From NCBI GenBank assembly GCA_031431435.1, contig JANPDI010000155.1, positions 22,353 to 86,352 on the forward strand: DNA of 64,000 nt, in the 5' to 3' direction. The number at the start of each line of letters is the position of its first letter. The stretch's first letter is position 1. Under the pieces are notes generated by a model. That model saw only the letters and a list, made by a program, of their open reading frames with translations, was not told the DNA's origin and made no database searches. Shown here piece by piece: positions 52,228-60,314 of the stretch. This DNA is from UKL13-2 sp031431435 (GTDB taxonomy: Bacteria; Pseudomonadota; Gammaproteobacteria; Burkholderiales; Usitatibacteraceae). The translations under genes and the position numbers were made by a program.

Positions 52228-53649
52228 TTGAATACGTTTCGCTCTCGTCGCCGCACCCTTTTGCAGTCGGCTTTGCTGGCAGCTGGCCTGCTTTCCTCGC
52301 CAAGGACTTCGCTGTGCGCAACTCAACTACGGATCGAGAATGTCACGCAGATTTATGGTGTCGATGTTGCTAGCATCGTCATCCCAACCACAACACACGA
52401 ACTCGTTTCGCATGTGCGTGAATGGCCCGGCAAGATTGCAATCGGTGGTGGTCGCTTCAGCATGGGTGGCCAAATTGCGGTGAAAAATGGGCGCCATATC
52501 GATATGCGCCAATTGTCCCGACTGATTTGGTTTCGACCGTCGGAAATGACTGTGCGCGTGCAGGCAGGAATGACTTGGCGGGCGCTACTTGATTTGCTTG
52601 ATCCTCACCAGTTGTCGGTGAAAATTATGCAGAGTTATTCGAACTTCACCATTGGCGGCTCCATTTCCGTGAATTGCCATGGGAGATATGTTGGGGCAGG
52701 CTCTGTTGCGAACTCGGTCCGCGCGCTTTCCATCGTGCTGGCAGACGGTACCCAGATTGAGGCATCACGGACGTTGAACGCGGATATTTTCTGTGCGGCA
52801 ATCGGCGGATATGGCGCTTGCGGCATCATCGTCGAAGCTGAACTCGACTTGGGCAGAAACGTACGAATGGCACGCAGCGTCAAGGAATCATCCCTGACGG
52901 AGTATTTCAATCAATTTGCGAATAGCGTTGTACAAGACCGCACTGCGATTATGCACAATGCTGACTTGCTGCCACCACGGTTTGACCGCGTGGTCTCTGT
53001 CACTTGGCGTGAAACAGATGCGCCTATCACTCAACGCGATGGGCTTATCCCACGAGGTCAGCGCTACAGCATTGATCAAGATGCCATCTGGCTACTCACC
53101 GAAGTACCTGGCGTTGCCAACGTGCGCAGCGCCATCACCCATCCGCTTTTGAAGGCGGCATCTGCGGTACGTTGGCGCAATCAAGAAGCAAGCCTCGATA
53201 TCGCCTCGCTCGAGCCCCGCACGCGGCGTATTTCAACTTACGTACTACAAGAGTTCTTTGTCCCAATTGAGAATGCGCAGGCGTTTGCTGTCGCGATGGC
53301 AAAGCTTATTCGGTTGCGCAATGTAGAAGTGCTCAATGTGTCGATCCGACACTCTCCCGCGGACCATATCAGTCTGCTTCCTTGGGCCAAATCAGAAGTG
53401 TTTTCATTTGTTCTGTACTTCAAGCAGCGCACGCACAACAAGGCAATGGAAGTGGTCGGTACGTGGACACGAGAGCTCATTGAAATCGCCTTGTCGCTTA
53501 ATGGGCGTTACTACCTACCTTATCAGCTCCACGCTACTCGACGGCAATTTGAACGCGCGTATCCGGAGGCCACGGCGCTACGCGCACTGAAGGCAAGGGT
53601 TGACCCTAACGGAAAACTCTCAAACGAACTTTGGGAAAGGTATCTTTGA
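52228..53649 (+). CDS. Exported FAD-binding (PCMH-type) oxidoreductase, likely acquired
   Basis: 473 residues from a TTG at 52228, nine bases after the lipA stop. A twin-arginine-like signal (RSRRRTLLQSALLAAG) is followed by an FAD-binding PCMH domain (IAIGGGRFSMGGQI, VQAGMTWRALLDLLD, SYSNFTIGGSISVNCHGRYVGAG, IGGYGACGIIVEAEL) and a C-terminal sugar/lactone-oxidase-like half (SISRHSP-like VSIRHSPADHISLLPWA, LPYQLHATRRQFERAYP). GC and codon use are visibly lower than in lipA. Its stop lies inside the right direct repeat. Substrate unknown; lactone oxidases are the nearest guess. Confidence 0.87.
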   Translation: MNTFRSRRRTLLQSALLAAGLLSSPRTSLCATQLRIENVTQIYGVDVASIVIPTTTHELVSHVREWPGKIAIGGGRFSMGGQIAVKNGRHIDMRQLSRLIWFRPSEMTVRVQAGMTWRALLDLLDPHQLSVKIMQSYSNFTIGGSISVNCHGRYVGAGSVANSVRALSIVLADGTQIEASRTLNADIFCAAIGGYGACGIIVEAELDLGRNVRMARSVKESSLTEYFNQFANSVVQDRTAIMHNADLLPPRFDRVVSVTWRETDAPITQRDGLIPRGQRYSIDQDAIWLLTEVPGVANVRSAITHPLLKAASAVRWRNQEASLDIASLEPRTRRISTYVLQEFFVPIENAQAFAVAMAKLIRLRNVEVLNVSIRHSPADHISLLPWAKSEVFSFVLYFKQRTHNKAMEVVGTWTRELIEIALSLNGRYYLPYQLHATRRQFERAYPEATALRALKARVDPNGKLSNELWERYL

Positions 53650-53672
53650 CCAAATGGCGCACGAGGCCGGGT
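53648..53672 (+). repeat. Right copy of the lipA-end direct repeat
   Basis: GACCAAATGGCGCACGAGGC plus CGGGT followed by ACTAA, which reads DQMAHEAGY-stop in the lipA frame: a plausible original end of lipA. Confidence 0.8.
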
Positions 53673-53700
53673 ACTAATCGATTCGCAACCAAACAAACAC

Positions 53701-53728
53701 AAAAAAGCCCGGCATCACCGGGCTTTTT
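53701..53728 (+). terminator. Rho-independent terminator
   Basis: AAAAAAGCCCGG, loop CATCA, CCGGGCTTTTT: a compact stem with T-tract, 29 bases beyond the right lipA-end repeat. It was probably the native lipA terminator and now also ends the inserted gene; the A-tract makes it usable from the other strand by the BON gene. Confidence 0.88.
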
Positions 53729-53743
53729 ATGTGTCGTTACTGG

Positions 53744-54070
53744 TTAGCGCTTGACGTTCACGTCTGGCACGACGGCGGTCACACCTTTAACGCCTTGCAC
53801 CCCTTTGGCCACGCGCGCCAACTCCTGGCCGTTTTCGACATCGCCCTTCAGCGTAACTTCACCTTTTGCAACAGTGACTGTGAGACCACGAATACCCATG
53901 CTACGGAGCTGCGTGCGAACGGCTTCAGCCAGCTCGACGTCGGGGTTTACAACGACCGGCGCGGCGATACGGGTATCCGGAACCACCGGGTTTGGTGTGA
54001 TTTTCATGTCTGCACAAGCAGACAACATGGTTGCTGCGATGACCGCAGCGGCAATTGAGATTTTCTGCAT
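53744..54070 (-). CDS. BON-domain lipoprotein
   Basis: 108 residues from the ATG at 54070. Signal peptide and lipobox LSAC (AAAVIAATMLSACADM), then one BON domain (LAEAVRTQLRSMGIRGLTVTVAKGEVTLKGDVENGQELAR and VKGVTAVVPDVNVK). BON proteins bind phospholipid or envelope surfaces, and OsmY/DolP-type members protect the envelope. Terminated by the shared hairpin at 53701-53728. Confidence 0.93.
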   Translation of the reverse strand: MQKISIAAAVIAATMLSACADMKITPNPVVPDTRIAAPVVVNPDVELAEAVRTQLRSMGIRGLTVTVAKGEVTLKGDVENGQELARVAKGVQGVKGVTAVVPDVNVKR

Positions 54071-54284
54071 ATTCGTCGTGTCCTGTTTGTCGGCTAAAAA
54101 AAGCGGATCAACCACGCTTGGTGATCCCGAGCAGACAGTATGTGACGACGATATTGCAGAATTTTTACAGCCTGCGTATCAACCGGCAAGAATTACCAGC
54201 GGCGGCAAAAGGGATGTCAATGTTGTTTGTGGGCGGGCGTCTTCAAGCATTTATGCTTGAAGATGCCCGCCGCTATTGCACTTT
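54071..54284. other. Gap between BON gene and dienelactone hydrolase gene
   Basis: 214 bases containing the BON promoter side and the REP-like palindrome at 54231-54270. Nothing else recognised. Confidence 0.5.
54231..54276. repeat. REP-like palindrome, best copy
   Basis: GGGCGGGCGTCTTCAAGCAT and ATGCTTGAAGATGCCCGCC are nearly perfect complements around TT, followed by the tail GCTATTGCA. It sits just downstream of the dienelactone hydrolase stop and may serve as its 3' hairpin. Confidence 0.8.
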
Positions 54285-55190
54285 CTATTTCGCGCGCAGC
54301 GTGGTGTTGAAAAACGCGATTGTGCGGTCCCAAGCCAACTTTGCCGCCGCCGCATCAAAACGCGGTGTGGTGTCGTTGTTGAAGCCGTGTTGCGTATTCG
54401 GATAAATGAACGCCTCGTATTTTGTGCCGGCCGCCTTCAACGCTGTTTCATACGCCGGCCAGCCCACGTTGATACGCTCGTCGTTGCTGGCGTAATGAAT
54501 CAGCAGCGGCGATTTGATTTTTGGCACGTCTTCGGTTTTGGCGGCGCTGCCGTAAAACGGCACGGCGGCGGCGAGATCCGGCAATTGTGTGGCGAGGTAA
54601 TTCACCATGCTGCCGCCATAACAAAAACCCACCGCGCCAATCTTGCCGCTGATGTCTTTCATGGTTTTCATGAAGCCAAACGCGGCGACAAAATCGGCGC
54701 GCGCCTTGGTTTGGTCGAGTTTGGCAAACGCCTCACGTGCTTTGTCTTCATCACCGGGGTAGCCGCCGACCGGGGTCAATGCATCGGGTGCAAACGCGAT
54801 GAAGTTATCCAGCGCAAGACGCCGGGTGACATCTTCAATATGCGGATTCAATCCGCGATTTTCGTGAATCACCATCACTGCCGGCAATTTGCCGGTCATC
54901 TTCGCCGGCATGACGAGGTAGCCCTTCATTTTGCCGCTGCCATCAGGCGAGTCGTACTCAACCATTTTGGCAACGATGCGTGGGTCGTCTTTCTTCACCA
55001 CTTGAGCCGTGGCGAATTGTGGGTTCAACATTTCCAGCAACATGGTCGCCGACACACCGCCCACGGCGTATTTGGTCGCGCCAGCCAAAAAGCCGCGGCG
55101 GTCGATCACGCCATGCACATATTGGTCGAACAACTTCATCACTTCGGGGTCAAAATCGGCGGCGGTCTTTTTGGCGATAACTTGTTGCAT
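54285..55190 (-). CDS. Exported dienelactone-hydrolase-family protein
   Basis: 301 residues. A twin-arginine segment (DRRGFLAGATKYAVGG, about 30-45) precedes the hydrolase fold: VMVIHENRGLNPHIEDVTRRLA, the nucleophile elbow GFCYGGSMVN with Cys as in true dienelactone hydrolases (about residue 176), LLIHYASNDERINVGWPAYE with the Asp, and catalytic His in NTQHGFNNDTTPRFD. It probably acts in the periplasm. It is divergent from the molybdo-enzyme operon. Confidence 0.93.
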   Translation of the reverse strand: MQQVIAKKTAADFDPEVMKLFDQYVHGVIDRRGFLAGATKYAVGGVSATMLLEMLNPQFATAQVVKKDDPRIVAKMVEYDSPDGSGKMKGYLVMPAKMTGKLPAVMVIHENRGLNPHIEDVTRRLALDNFIAFAPDALTPVGGYPGDEDKAREAFAKLDQTKARADFVAAFGFMKTMKDISGKIGAVGFCYGGSMVNYLATQLPDLAAAVPFYGSAAKTEDVPKIKSPLLIHYASNDERINVGWPAYETALKAAGTKYEAFIYPNTQHGFNNDTTPRFDAAAAKLAWDRTIAFFNTTLRAK

Positions 55191-55368
55191 GATGATCCTC
55201 GGGTTGGGTGGTGAACGTCAGCGTTGATAATCTATTCTTTTTGCACCAATTTGTGCAGTCAAAACGCTTGATACCCGTCAATCGACCCCTTCTCAAATGT
55301 CGCGTTCCGGTCATAATCAAGCCATCAGGGCATCAACGATTTAATGAATCCGCGCTAAGGAGCGAATC
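55191..55368. promoter_or_regulatory. Divergent region upstream of the iorAB-sox operon
   Basis: 178 bases between the hydrolase and iorA starts. AAGGAG lies 9 bases before the iorA ATG. CATAAT at 55312-55317 could be a -10 box but lacks a recognisable -35. Confidence 0.4.
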
Positions 55369-55905
55369 ATGGCAAAACTGAATGTGAATGGCAAGATTTC
55401 AGACTATGCGGCAGACGAAGGCACACCACTTTTGTGGGTATTGCGCGAGCAGCTCGGCCTGACCGGCACCAAATACGGCTGTGGCATTGCCCAGTGCGGC
55501 TCATGCACGGTGCATATCGACGGCGTACCGGTGCGCTCCTGTGTGATGCCCGCCTCAGCGGTGAAGGCAAGCCAAAAGATCACCACCATCGAAGGCCTGT
55601 CGAAAGACGGCTCGCACCCGATTCAAAAAGCGTGGGTCGCGCTCGATGTGCCGCAGTGCGGCTTTTGCCAATCCGGCATGATCATGGCCGCCACCGCGCT
55701 GATCAAATCCAAGCCGAACCCGACTGACAAAGACATCGATGATGCCATGACCAACATCTGCCGATGCGGCACCTACAACCGGGTGCGTACCGCAATTCAC
55801 GCCGCCGCACGCGAAATGGCCGGGGCCAAAAACGCTCCCAAATCCGCCGGCAAAAAAGTGGCGAATGCGTTAAACATTGAGCACGTTGAAGGCGGTGCTG
55901 CATGA
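55369..55905 (+). CDS. [2Fe-2S] subunit of a xanthine-dehydrogenase-family oxidoreductase (IorA-like)
   Basis: 178 residues. Carries the plant-type ferredoxin cluster (CGIAQCGSC with a later Cys at VRSCVMP) and the second [2Fe-2S] cluster (CGFCQSGM and NICRCGTY), the layout of isoquinoline 1-oxidoreductase alpha subunits. It has no signal peptide; such subunits usually travel with the Tat-signal-bearing large subunit. The last 25 residues are an Ala/Lys-rich extension. The stop overlaps the next start as ATGA. Confidence 0.93.
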   Translation: MAKLNVNGKISDYAADEGTPLLWVLREQLGLTGTKYGCGIAQCGSCTVHIDGVPVRSCVMPASAVKASQKITTIEGLSKDGSHPIQKAWVALDVPQCGFCQSGMIMAATALIKSKPNPTDKDIDDAMTNICRCGTYNRVRTAIHAAAREMAGAKNAPKSAGKKVANALNIEHVEGGAA

Positions 55906-58079
55906 ACACCGTCAACGTTTCACGTCGTCAGTTTATTCAGGGTTCCACCGCCGTTGCGGGTTCGCTGGTGGTGGGTTTTCATGTGCCGTTTTTGAAAGAC
56001 GCCAACGCTCAAGCCATCACCTCAACCGCGCCCGAAATTAACGCCTGGGTGGTGATTCAACCGAATGATCAGGTGGTGGTGCGTATCGCCCGCTCGGAAA
56101 TGGGGCAGGGCACCTTGACCGGCTTGGCGCAATTGGTCGCCGAAGAGCTCGAATGTGATTGGGCAAAAGTCACCACCGAATACCCGACGCCCGGCCAAAG
56201 TGTTGCGCGCAAACGCCCGTGGGGCAGTTTTGGTACCGGCGGCAGCCAGGGCATTCGTGGCTCACAGGATTACGTTCGCAAGGGCGGTGCGGCCGCACGC
56301 ATGATGTTGATGCAAGCCGCATCGGATGAGTGGAAAGTACCAGTCGGTGAATGCGCCGTGGCCAAGGGTGTCATCACTCACGCTGGCTCATCACGCACCA
56401 CCACCTTCGGCAAGATGGCGCCCGCTGCAGCCAAACTCACCGCACCCACCGACGTCAAACTCAAAGATCCAAAAGACTGGCAGATCGCCGGCAAACGTTT
56501 GGCGCGTTTGGATACCGTCGACAAAACCACCGGCAAACAAATCTACGGCATGGATATCACCATGCCAGGCTTGTTAAATGCCGCGGTGTTGGATTGCCCG
56601 GTGTTTGGCGGCAAATTAAAATCGTTTGACGACAGCGCGGTGTTAAAACGCCCCGGCGTTAAAAAAGTTATCCGTATTAACGACAGCGCGGTGGCGGTGG
56701 TGGCCGATACTTGGTGGCGCGCCAAGACCGCATTGGACGCATTAAAGGTCGAGTGGGACGAAGGCCCCAATGCAAAGCTCTCCAGCGCAACCTTTGCCGA
56801 AGTCTTGAAGGCCGGACTCACCGCCAAAGACGCGGTGGTTGGCAGCACGGTTGGTGACGCGCCGATGGCGATTGCCAACGCTGCGCGCAAAGTGGAAGCC
56901 ACCTATTCGTACCCGCATCAAAACCACGCGTGTATGGAAACCATGAACGCCACCGTACGATGGACGCCCGAGCTGTGCGAGGCATGGGTGCCGACACAAA
57001 ACGGTGAAGCCGCACACGCGGTGGCGGCAGAGGCGGCCGGGTTGCCGCCCTCCAAGGTCGAGGTCTACAAAATCCATTTGGGCGGCGGCTTTGGCCGGCG
57101 CGGCGGTACCGACTACGTACGCCAGGCGGTGTTGATTGCCAAACAAATGCCCGGCACACCGATCAAGATGATCTGGTCGCGCGAAGAAGACATGGCGCAT
57201 GGTCAGTATCACCCGATCACCCATTGCAAGATGGTCGCCGGCCTCGACGACAAGGGCGAGATCACCGGACTGCATATGCGCATTTCCGGGCAATCAATCC
57301 TCGCTGGCCTGGCACCACAGGCGATTCGCGACGGCAAAGACCCGGTGGTGTTTCAAGGGTTGAATCTTGGCGGGCCGGAGACGGCGATCGGTTACACCTT
57401 TCCGAATTTATTGGTTGATCACGCCATGCGCAACCCGCACGTGCCGCCCGGTTTCTGGCGCGGGGTGAACCTGAATCAAAACGCAATTTATCTGGAATCG
57501 TTTATCGACGAAATTGCCCACGCCACCAAACAAGACCCGCTGGCGCTACGCCGCAAATTGATGGCCAAGCACCCAAAACATTTGGCGGTGCTCGACGCGG
57601 TGGCCAAACACGTTGGATGGGACAAACCCGCACCTGCTGATATTTTCCGCGGATTGGCGCAGACGCACGGCTTCGGCAGTTATGTCGCAGCGTGTGCCGA
57701 AGTGTCGGTCAGCAAAGATGGTGTGCTGAAAATTCACCGCATCGTTGCGGCGACCGATTGTGGCCACGCGGTGAACCCACAACAAATCGAAGCACAGGTG
57801 GAAGGCTCGTTTGTGTATGGACTCGGCGCGGCGTTGTATCAGGAATGCACCGTTAAAGATGGCCGTATTGTCGAAACCAACTTCCATCAATATCCGTCGT
57901 TAATGCTTGCCGACATGCCAAAGGTTGAGACCATCATCATGCCGTCCGGTGGTTTCTGGGGTGGCGTGGGTGAGCCGACCATTGCGGTGGCGGCACCGGC
58001 AGTGTTGAACGCAATCTTTGCCGCGACCGGCAAACGTATCCGTGATTTGCCGTTGAAGAACCACAGTCTGAAGGCGTAG
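55902..58079 (+). CDS. Molybdopterin-binding large subunit (IorB-like), Tat-exported
   Basis: 725 residues. Tat signal SRRQFIQGSTAVAGSLVVGF at the N-terminus. Molybdenum-enzyme regions: RIARSEMGQGTLTGLAQLVAEEL, PWGSFGTGGSQGIRGS, KIHLGGGFGRRGGTDYV, RNPHVPPGFWRGVNLNQN and the C-terminal GHAVNPQQIEAQVEGSFVYGLG with GGFWGGVGEPTIAVAAPAVLNAIF, the last holding the catalytic Glu. Single-chain large subunits of this type belong to periplasmic aldehyde or N-heterocycle oxidoreductases. It is followed directly by soxX, suggesting cytochrome c as electron acceptor. Confidence 0.93.
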   Translation: MNTVNVSRRQFIQGSTAVAGSLVVGFHVPFLKDANAQAITSTAPEINAWVVIQPNDQVVVRIARSEMGQGTLTGLAQLVAEELECDWAKVTTEYPTPGQSVARKRPWGSFGTGGSQGIRGSQDYVRKGGAAARMMLMQAASDEWKVPVGECAVAKGVITHAGSSRTTTFGKMAPAAAKLTAPTDVKLKDPKDWQIAGKRLARLDTVDKTTGKQIYGMDITMPGLLNAAVLDCPVFGGKLKSFDDSAVLKRPGVKKVIRINDSAVAVVADTWWRAKTALDALKVEWDEGPNAKLSSATFAEVLKAGLTAKDAVVGSTVGDAPMAIANAARKVEATYSYPHQNHACMETMNATVRWTPELCEAWVPTQNGEAAHAVAAEAAGLPPSKVEVYKIHLGGGFGRRGGTDYVRQAVLIAKQMPGTPIKMIWSREEDMAHGQYHPITHCKMVAGLDDKGEITGLHMRISGQSILAGLAPQAIRDGKDPVVFQGLNLGGPETAIGYTFPNLLVDHAMRNPHVPPGFWRGVNLNQNAIYLESFIDEIAHATKQDPLALRRKLMAKHPKHLAVLDAVAKHVGWDKPAPADIFRGLAQTHGFGSYVAACAEVSVSKDGVLKIHRIVAATDCGHAVNPQQIEAQVEGSFVYGLGAALYQECTVKDGRIVETNFHQYPSLMLADMPKVETIIMPSGGFWGGVGEPTIAVAAPAVLNAIFAATGKRIRDLPLKNHSLKA

Positions 58080-58102
58080 GGTTGTTTGGCGCGGGAGGCG
58101 GC

Positions 58103-58528
58103 GTGAAGGTTTTTTTGGCATCGGCGTTGTTATCGATGACAGCCGCCACCGCCAACCCCGCCGCCATCAACATTGTTGGTGATGCCATTGTCACACCGCT
58201 CACCACCACGCCGGGTGATACGGCGCGTGGCGCGGCGATTGTCGCCAACCGGCAGATTGGGTTATGTGTGTTGTGTCATCAACTCCCTTCCGACAACAAA
58301 TCTCAAGGCAACATCGCCACCAGCATTGCCGGTGCCGGCAGCCGCTGGTCGGCGGCGCAGTTGCGTTTGCGCCTGGTCGATAGCCGCAGACTCGATCCTG
58401 CAAGCGTGATGCCCGCCTATCATCGGGTCGATGGTTTGACACGGGTTGCCAATGCGTATCAAGGCAAATCCATACTTGATGCACAACAGATTGAAGATGT
58501 GGTGGCGTACCTGGTGACGCTGAAATGA
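58103..58528 (+). CDS. soxX: SoxX-like monohaem cytochrome c
   Basis: 141 residues from the GTG at 58103, supported by GGGAGG; an in-frame TTG at 58082 is less likely. Signal peptide (FLASALLSMTAATANPA), haem-binding CVLCH at about 55-59 and Met ligand in DPASVMPAYHRV. In Sox systems SoxAX joins thiosulfate to the SoxY Cys. The gene overlaps soxY by 4 bases. Confidence 0.9.
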   Translation: MKVFLASALLSMTAATANPAAINIVGDAIVTPLTTTPGDTARGAAIVANRQIGLCVLCHQLPSDNKSQGNIATSIAGAGSRWSAAQLRLRLVDSRRLDPASVMPAYHRVDGLTRVANAYQGKSILDAQQIEDVVAYLVTLK

Positions 58529-58983
58529 CGATGAACGCCACCCGCCGACAGTTCTTGGCCGCCAGCACCGCGATAACGGCGGGTGTGTTGGTACGCCCCG
58601 CGACATTGCTGGCGCAGGATGACGTGCTCGCCGCGTTGGTGAAGTCGTATGCGGGCAGTGCCACGCCACGCGAAGGGCGCGTCAAACTCAATGTCGCGCC
58701 ATTGGTGGATAACGGCAACAGCGTGCCGATCGAAGTGTTAGTGGACAGCCCGATGACACCGGCGAATCACGTGGTGGGCATTGCCGTCTTCAACGAAAAA
58801 AATCCGCAGCATGACGTGGCGTTATTTGTGCTCGGTCCGAATGGCGGTCGTGCACGGGTTGCTACCCGCATCCGCTTGGCGACGACACAAAAACTGGTTG
58901 CCGTGGCAAAAATGAACGACGGCAGTTGTTGGACACACACGGTGGAGGTGATTGTCACCCTCGCCGCGTGTATTGAAGATTAA
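58525..58983 (+). CDS. soxY: SoxY-like sulphur carrier with non-canonical C-terminus
   Basis: 152 residues. Tat signal (TRRQFLAASTAITAGVLV) and the Ig-like SoxY fold (VKLNVAPLVDNGNSVPIEVLVDSPMT, DVALFVLGPNGGRARVATRIRLA, LVAVAKMNDGSCWTHTVEVIV). The usual flexible end GGCGG is replaced by LAACIED: the Cys is present four residues from the end but without the glycines, and the chain is one or two residues longer. Whether it still carries sulphane groups is uncertain. Confidence 0.9.
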   Translation: MTMNATRRQFLAASTAITAGVLVRPATLLAQDDVLAALVKSYAGSATPREGRVKLNVAPLVDNGNSVPIEVLVDSPMTPANHVVGIAVFNEKNPQHDVALFVLGPNGGRARVATRIRLATTQKLVAVAKMNDGSCWTHTVEVIVTLAACIED

Positions 58984-58987
58984 CAAC

Positions 58988-59329
58988 ATGGCGCGCACCG
59001 TCATCACCATTCCGGCCACCGCCAAACGCGGCGAGATCATCGAGATCCGGGTGTTGATTCAACACCCGATGGAAACCGGCTACCGGCGTTCGAGCGAAGG
59101 CGCGATGTTGGCGCGTGATTTGATCCGGCGATTTGTTTGTCGGTTTGAACCCAACACGACGCCGAGTAGTCATGAAAACGTCTTTAGCGCCACCCTGTAC
59201 GCGGCAGTCGCCGCCAATCCGTATCTGTCGTTTCACACCGTGGTGAACAGCAGCGGTGTGTTTGTCATGCAATGGGATGGCGACAATGGTTTTGCGCAGA
59301 CCGAACGCGCGGCCATCACAGTGCGGTGA
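58988..59329 (+). CDS. soxZ: SoxZ-like sulphur-carrier partner
   Basis: 113 residues from the ATG at 58988 (MARTVITIPATAKRGEII). A small Ig-fold protein that forms the SoxYZ heterodimer: EIIEIRVLIQHPMETGYRR, IRRFVCRFE, SANPYLSFH-like AANPYLSFHTVV and MQWDGDNGFAQTERAAITVR are all family-typical. It starts five bases after soxY. Confidence 0.92.
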   Translation: MARTVITIPATAKRGEIIEIRVLIQHPMETGYRRSSEGAMLARDLIRRFVCRFEPNTTPSSHENVFSATLYAAVAANPYLSFHTVVNSSGVFVMQWDGDNGFAQTERAAITVR

Positions 59330-59330
59330 G

Positions 59331-60116
59331 ATGATGCGGCTTTCCTTGTGGCTTGTCGTGTTGTTATTGATGCCGGGTGCGGGCGTGAGTACCAGCGCCA
59401 TCGCCGCTGATGCCGATTCCCGCAAATCGGGTTTTGACTTCATGCGCCCGGCCACACAGGCGCTGCAAAAAGACGACAGTCAAAATCCGGCGATGTTATG
59501 GGTCAAAGATGGCGAAGCACATTGGGCCAGCTCGCAGGGTCAGTCGAAAAAATCATGTGCCGATTGCCACGGCGACGCCGTTAAATCGATGCGCGGTGTG
59601 GCGGCGCGTTACCCGGCGTTTTCCAATGCGATGAAGCGGCCAATAAACCTGGCGCAACAAATCAACCTGTGCCGCACCAACCAACAACAAGCGCCCGCGT
59701 TGCCGGTTGAAGACCAGACCTTGCTCGGCATCGAAGCGTACTTGGCGCTCCAATCACGCGGGATGCCGATTGCGCCACCAATCGACACCAAACTCAACGC
59801 CGCACGCACACGCGGCGAAGCGCTGTTTAAACAACGCATCGGCCAGATCGATTTGAGCTGCAAGGATTGCCACATCGATCAGGCCGGCAAATCTCTAGCG
59901 GGCAATGTGATTCCGCAGGCACATCCGACCGGCTACCCGATCTACCGTCTTGAATGGCAAGGGGTTGGCTCATTGCAGCGACGGCTGCGCAACTGCATGA
60001 CTGGTGTGCGCGCCGAACCCTATGCGCCGGGCAGCGAAGAAATGGTCGCGCTTGAAGCCTATCTTGCCGGTCGTGCAAAAGGCATGTTGATTGAGTCACC
60101 GGCGGTGCGGCCATAA
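59331..60116 (+). CDS. soxA: SoxA-like dihaem cytochrome c
   Basis: 261 residues from the ATG at 59331 (a second ATG follows at once). Signal peptide (LWLVVLLLMPGAGVSTSAIAA). Haem motifs CADCH (about 76-80) and CKDCH (about 177-181); the active-site haem ligand Cys is about residue 222 in RLRNCMTGVRAEPYAPGSEE. This is the dihaem type that forms SoxAX and ligates thiosulfate to SoxY. It closes the operon; no soxB or soxCD follows. Confidence 0.93.
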   Translation: MMRLSLWLVVLLLMPGAGVSTSAIAADADSRKSGFDFMRPATQALQKDDSQNPAMLWVKDGEAHWASSQGQSKKSCADCHGDAVKSMRGVAARYPAFSNAMKRPINLAQQINLCRTNQQQAPALPVEDQTLLGIEAYLALQSRGMPIAPPIDTKLNAARTRGEALFKQRIGQIDLSCKDCHIDQAGKSLAGNVIPQAHPTGYPIYRLEWQGVGSLQRRLRNCMTGVRAEPYAPGSEEMVALEAYLAGRAKGMLIESPAVRP

Positions 60117-60149
60117 CCACTGCTTGGTTTGTTGGTCGGGCTTTGCCGT

Positions 60150-60300
60150 AGAATCCCCGCTCCCACAGCTGTCTCCCCGGCGCAGAGCTTGCCCCAGCAT
60201 GTTTAAAGGTGGGGCCGGGGCCTAATTTCACGTCAGTGTTTTTGCCAGCCAAAATTGGGCCCCGGACTAAATCCGGGGAAGTTACGGTATTTCACTTAAC
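60150..60300. repeat. Palindromic repeat cluster between soxA and tex
   Basis: GTCTCCCCGGCG, then GGTGGGGCCGGGGCCTAATTT, and later the inverted AAAATTGGGCCCCGGA with TCCGGGGAAG. The GTCTCCCCGGCG and GGCCGGGGCCTAA blocks also occur (reverse strand) inside the MITE-like element near 47470. Spans most of the 198-base gap; no ORF. Confidence 0.6.
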
Positions 60301-60314
60301 CCCACATCTCTTTC

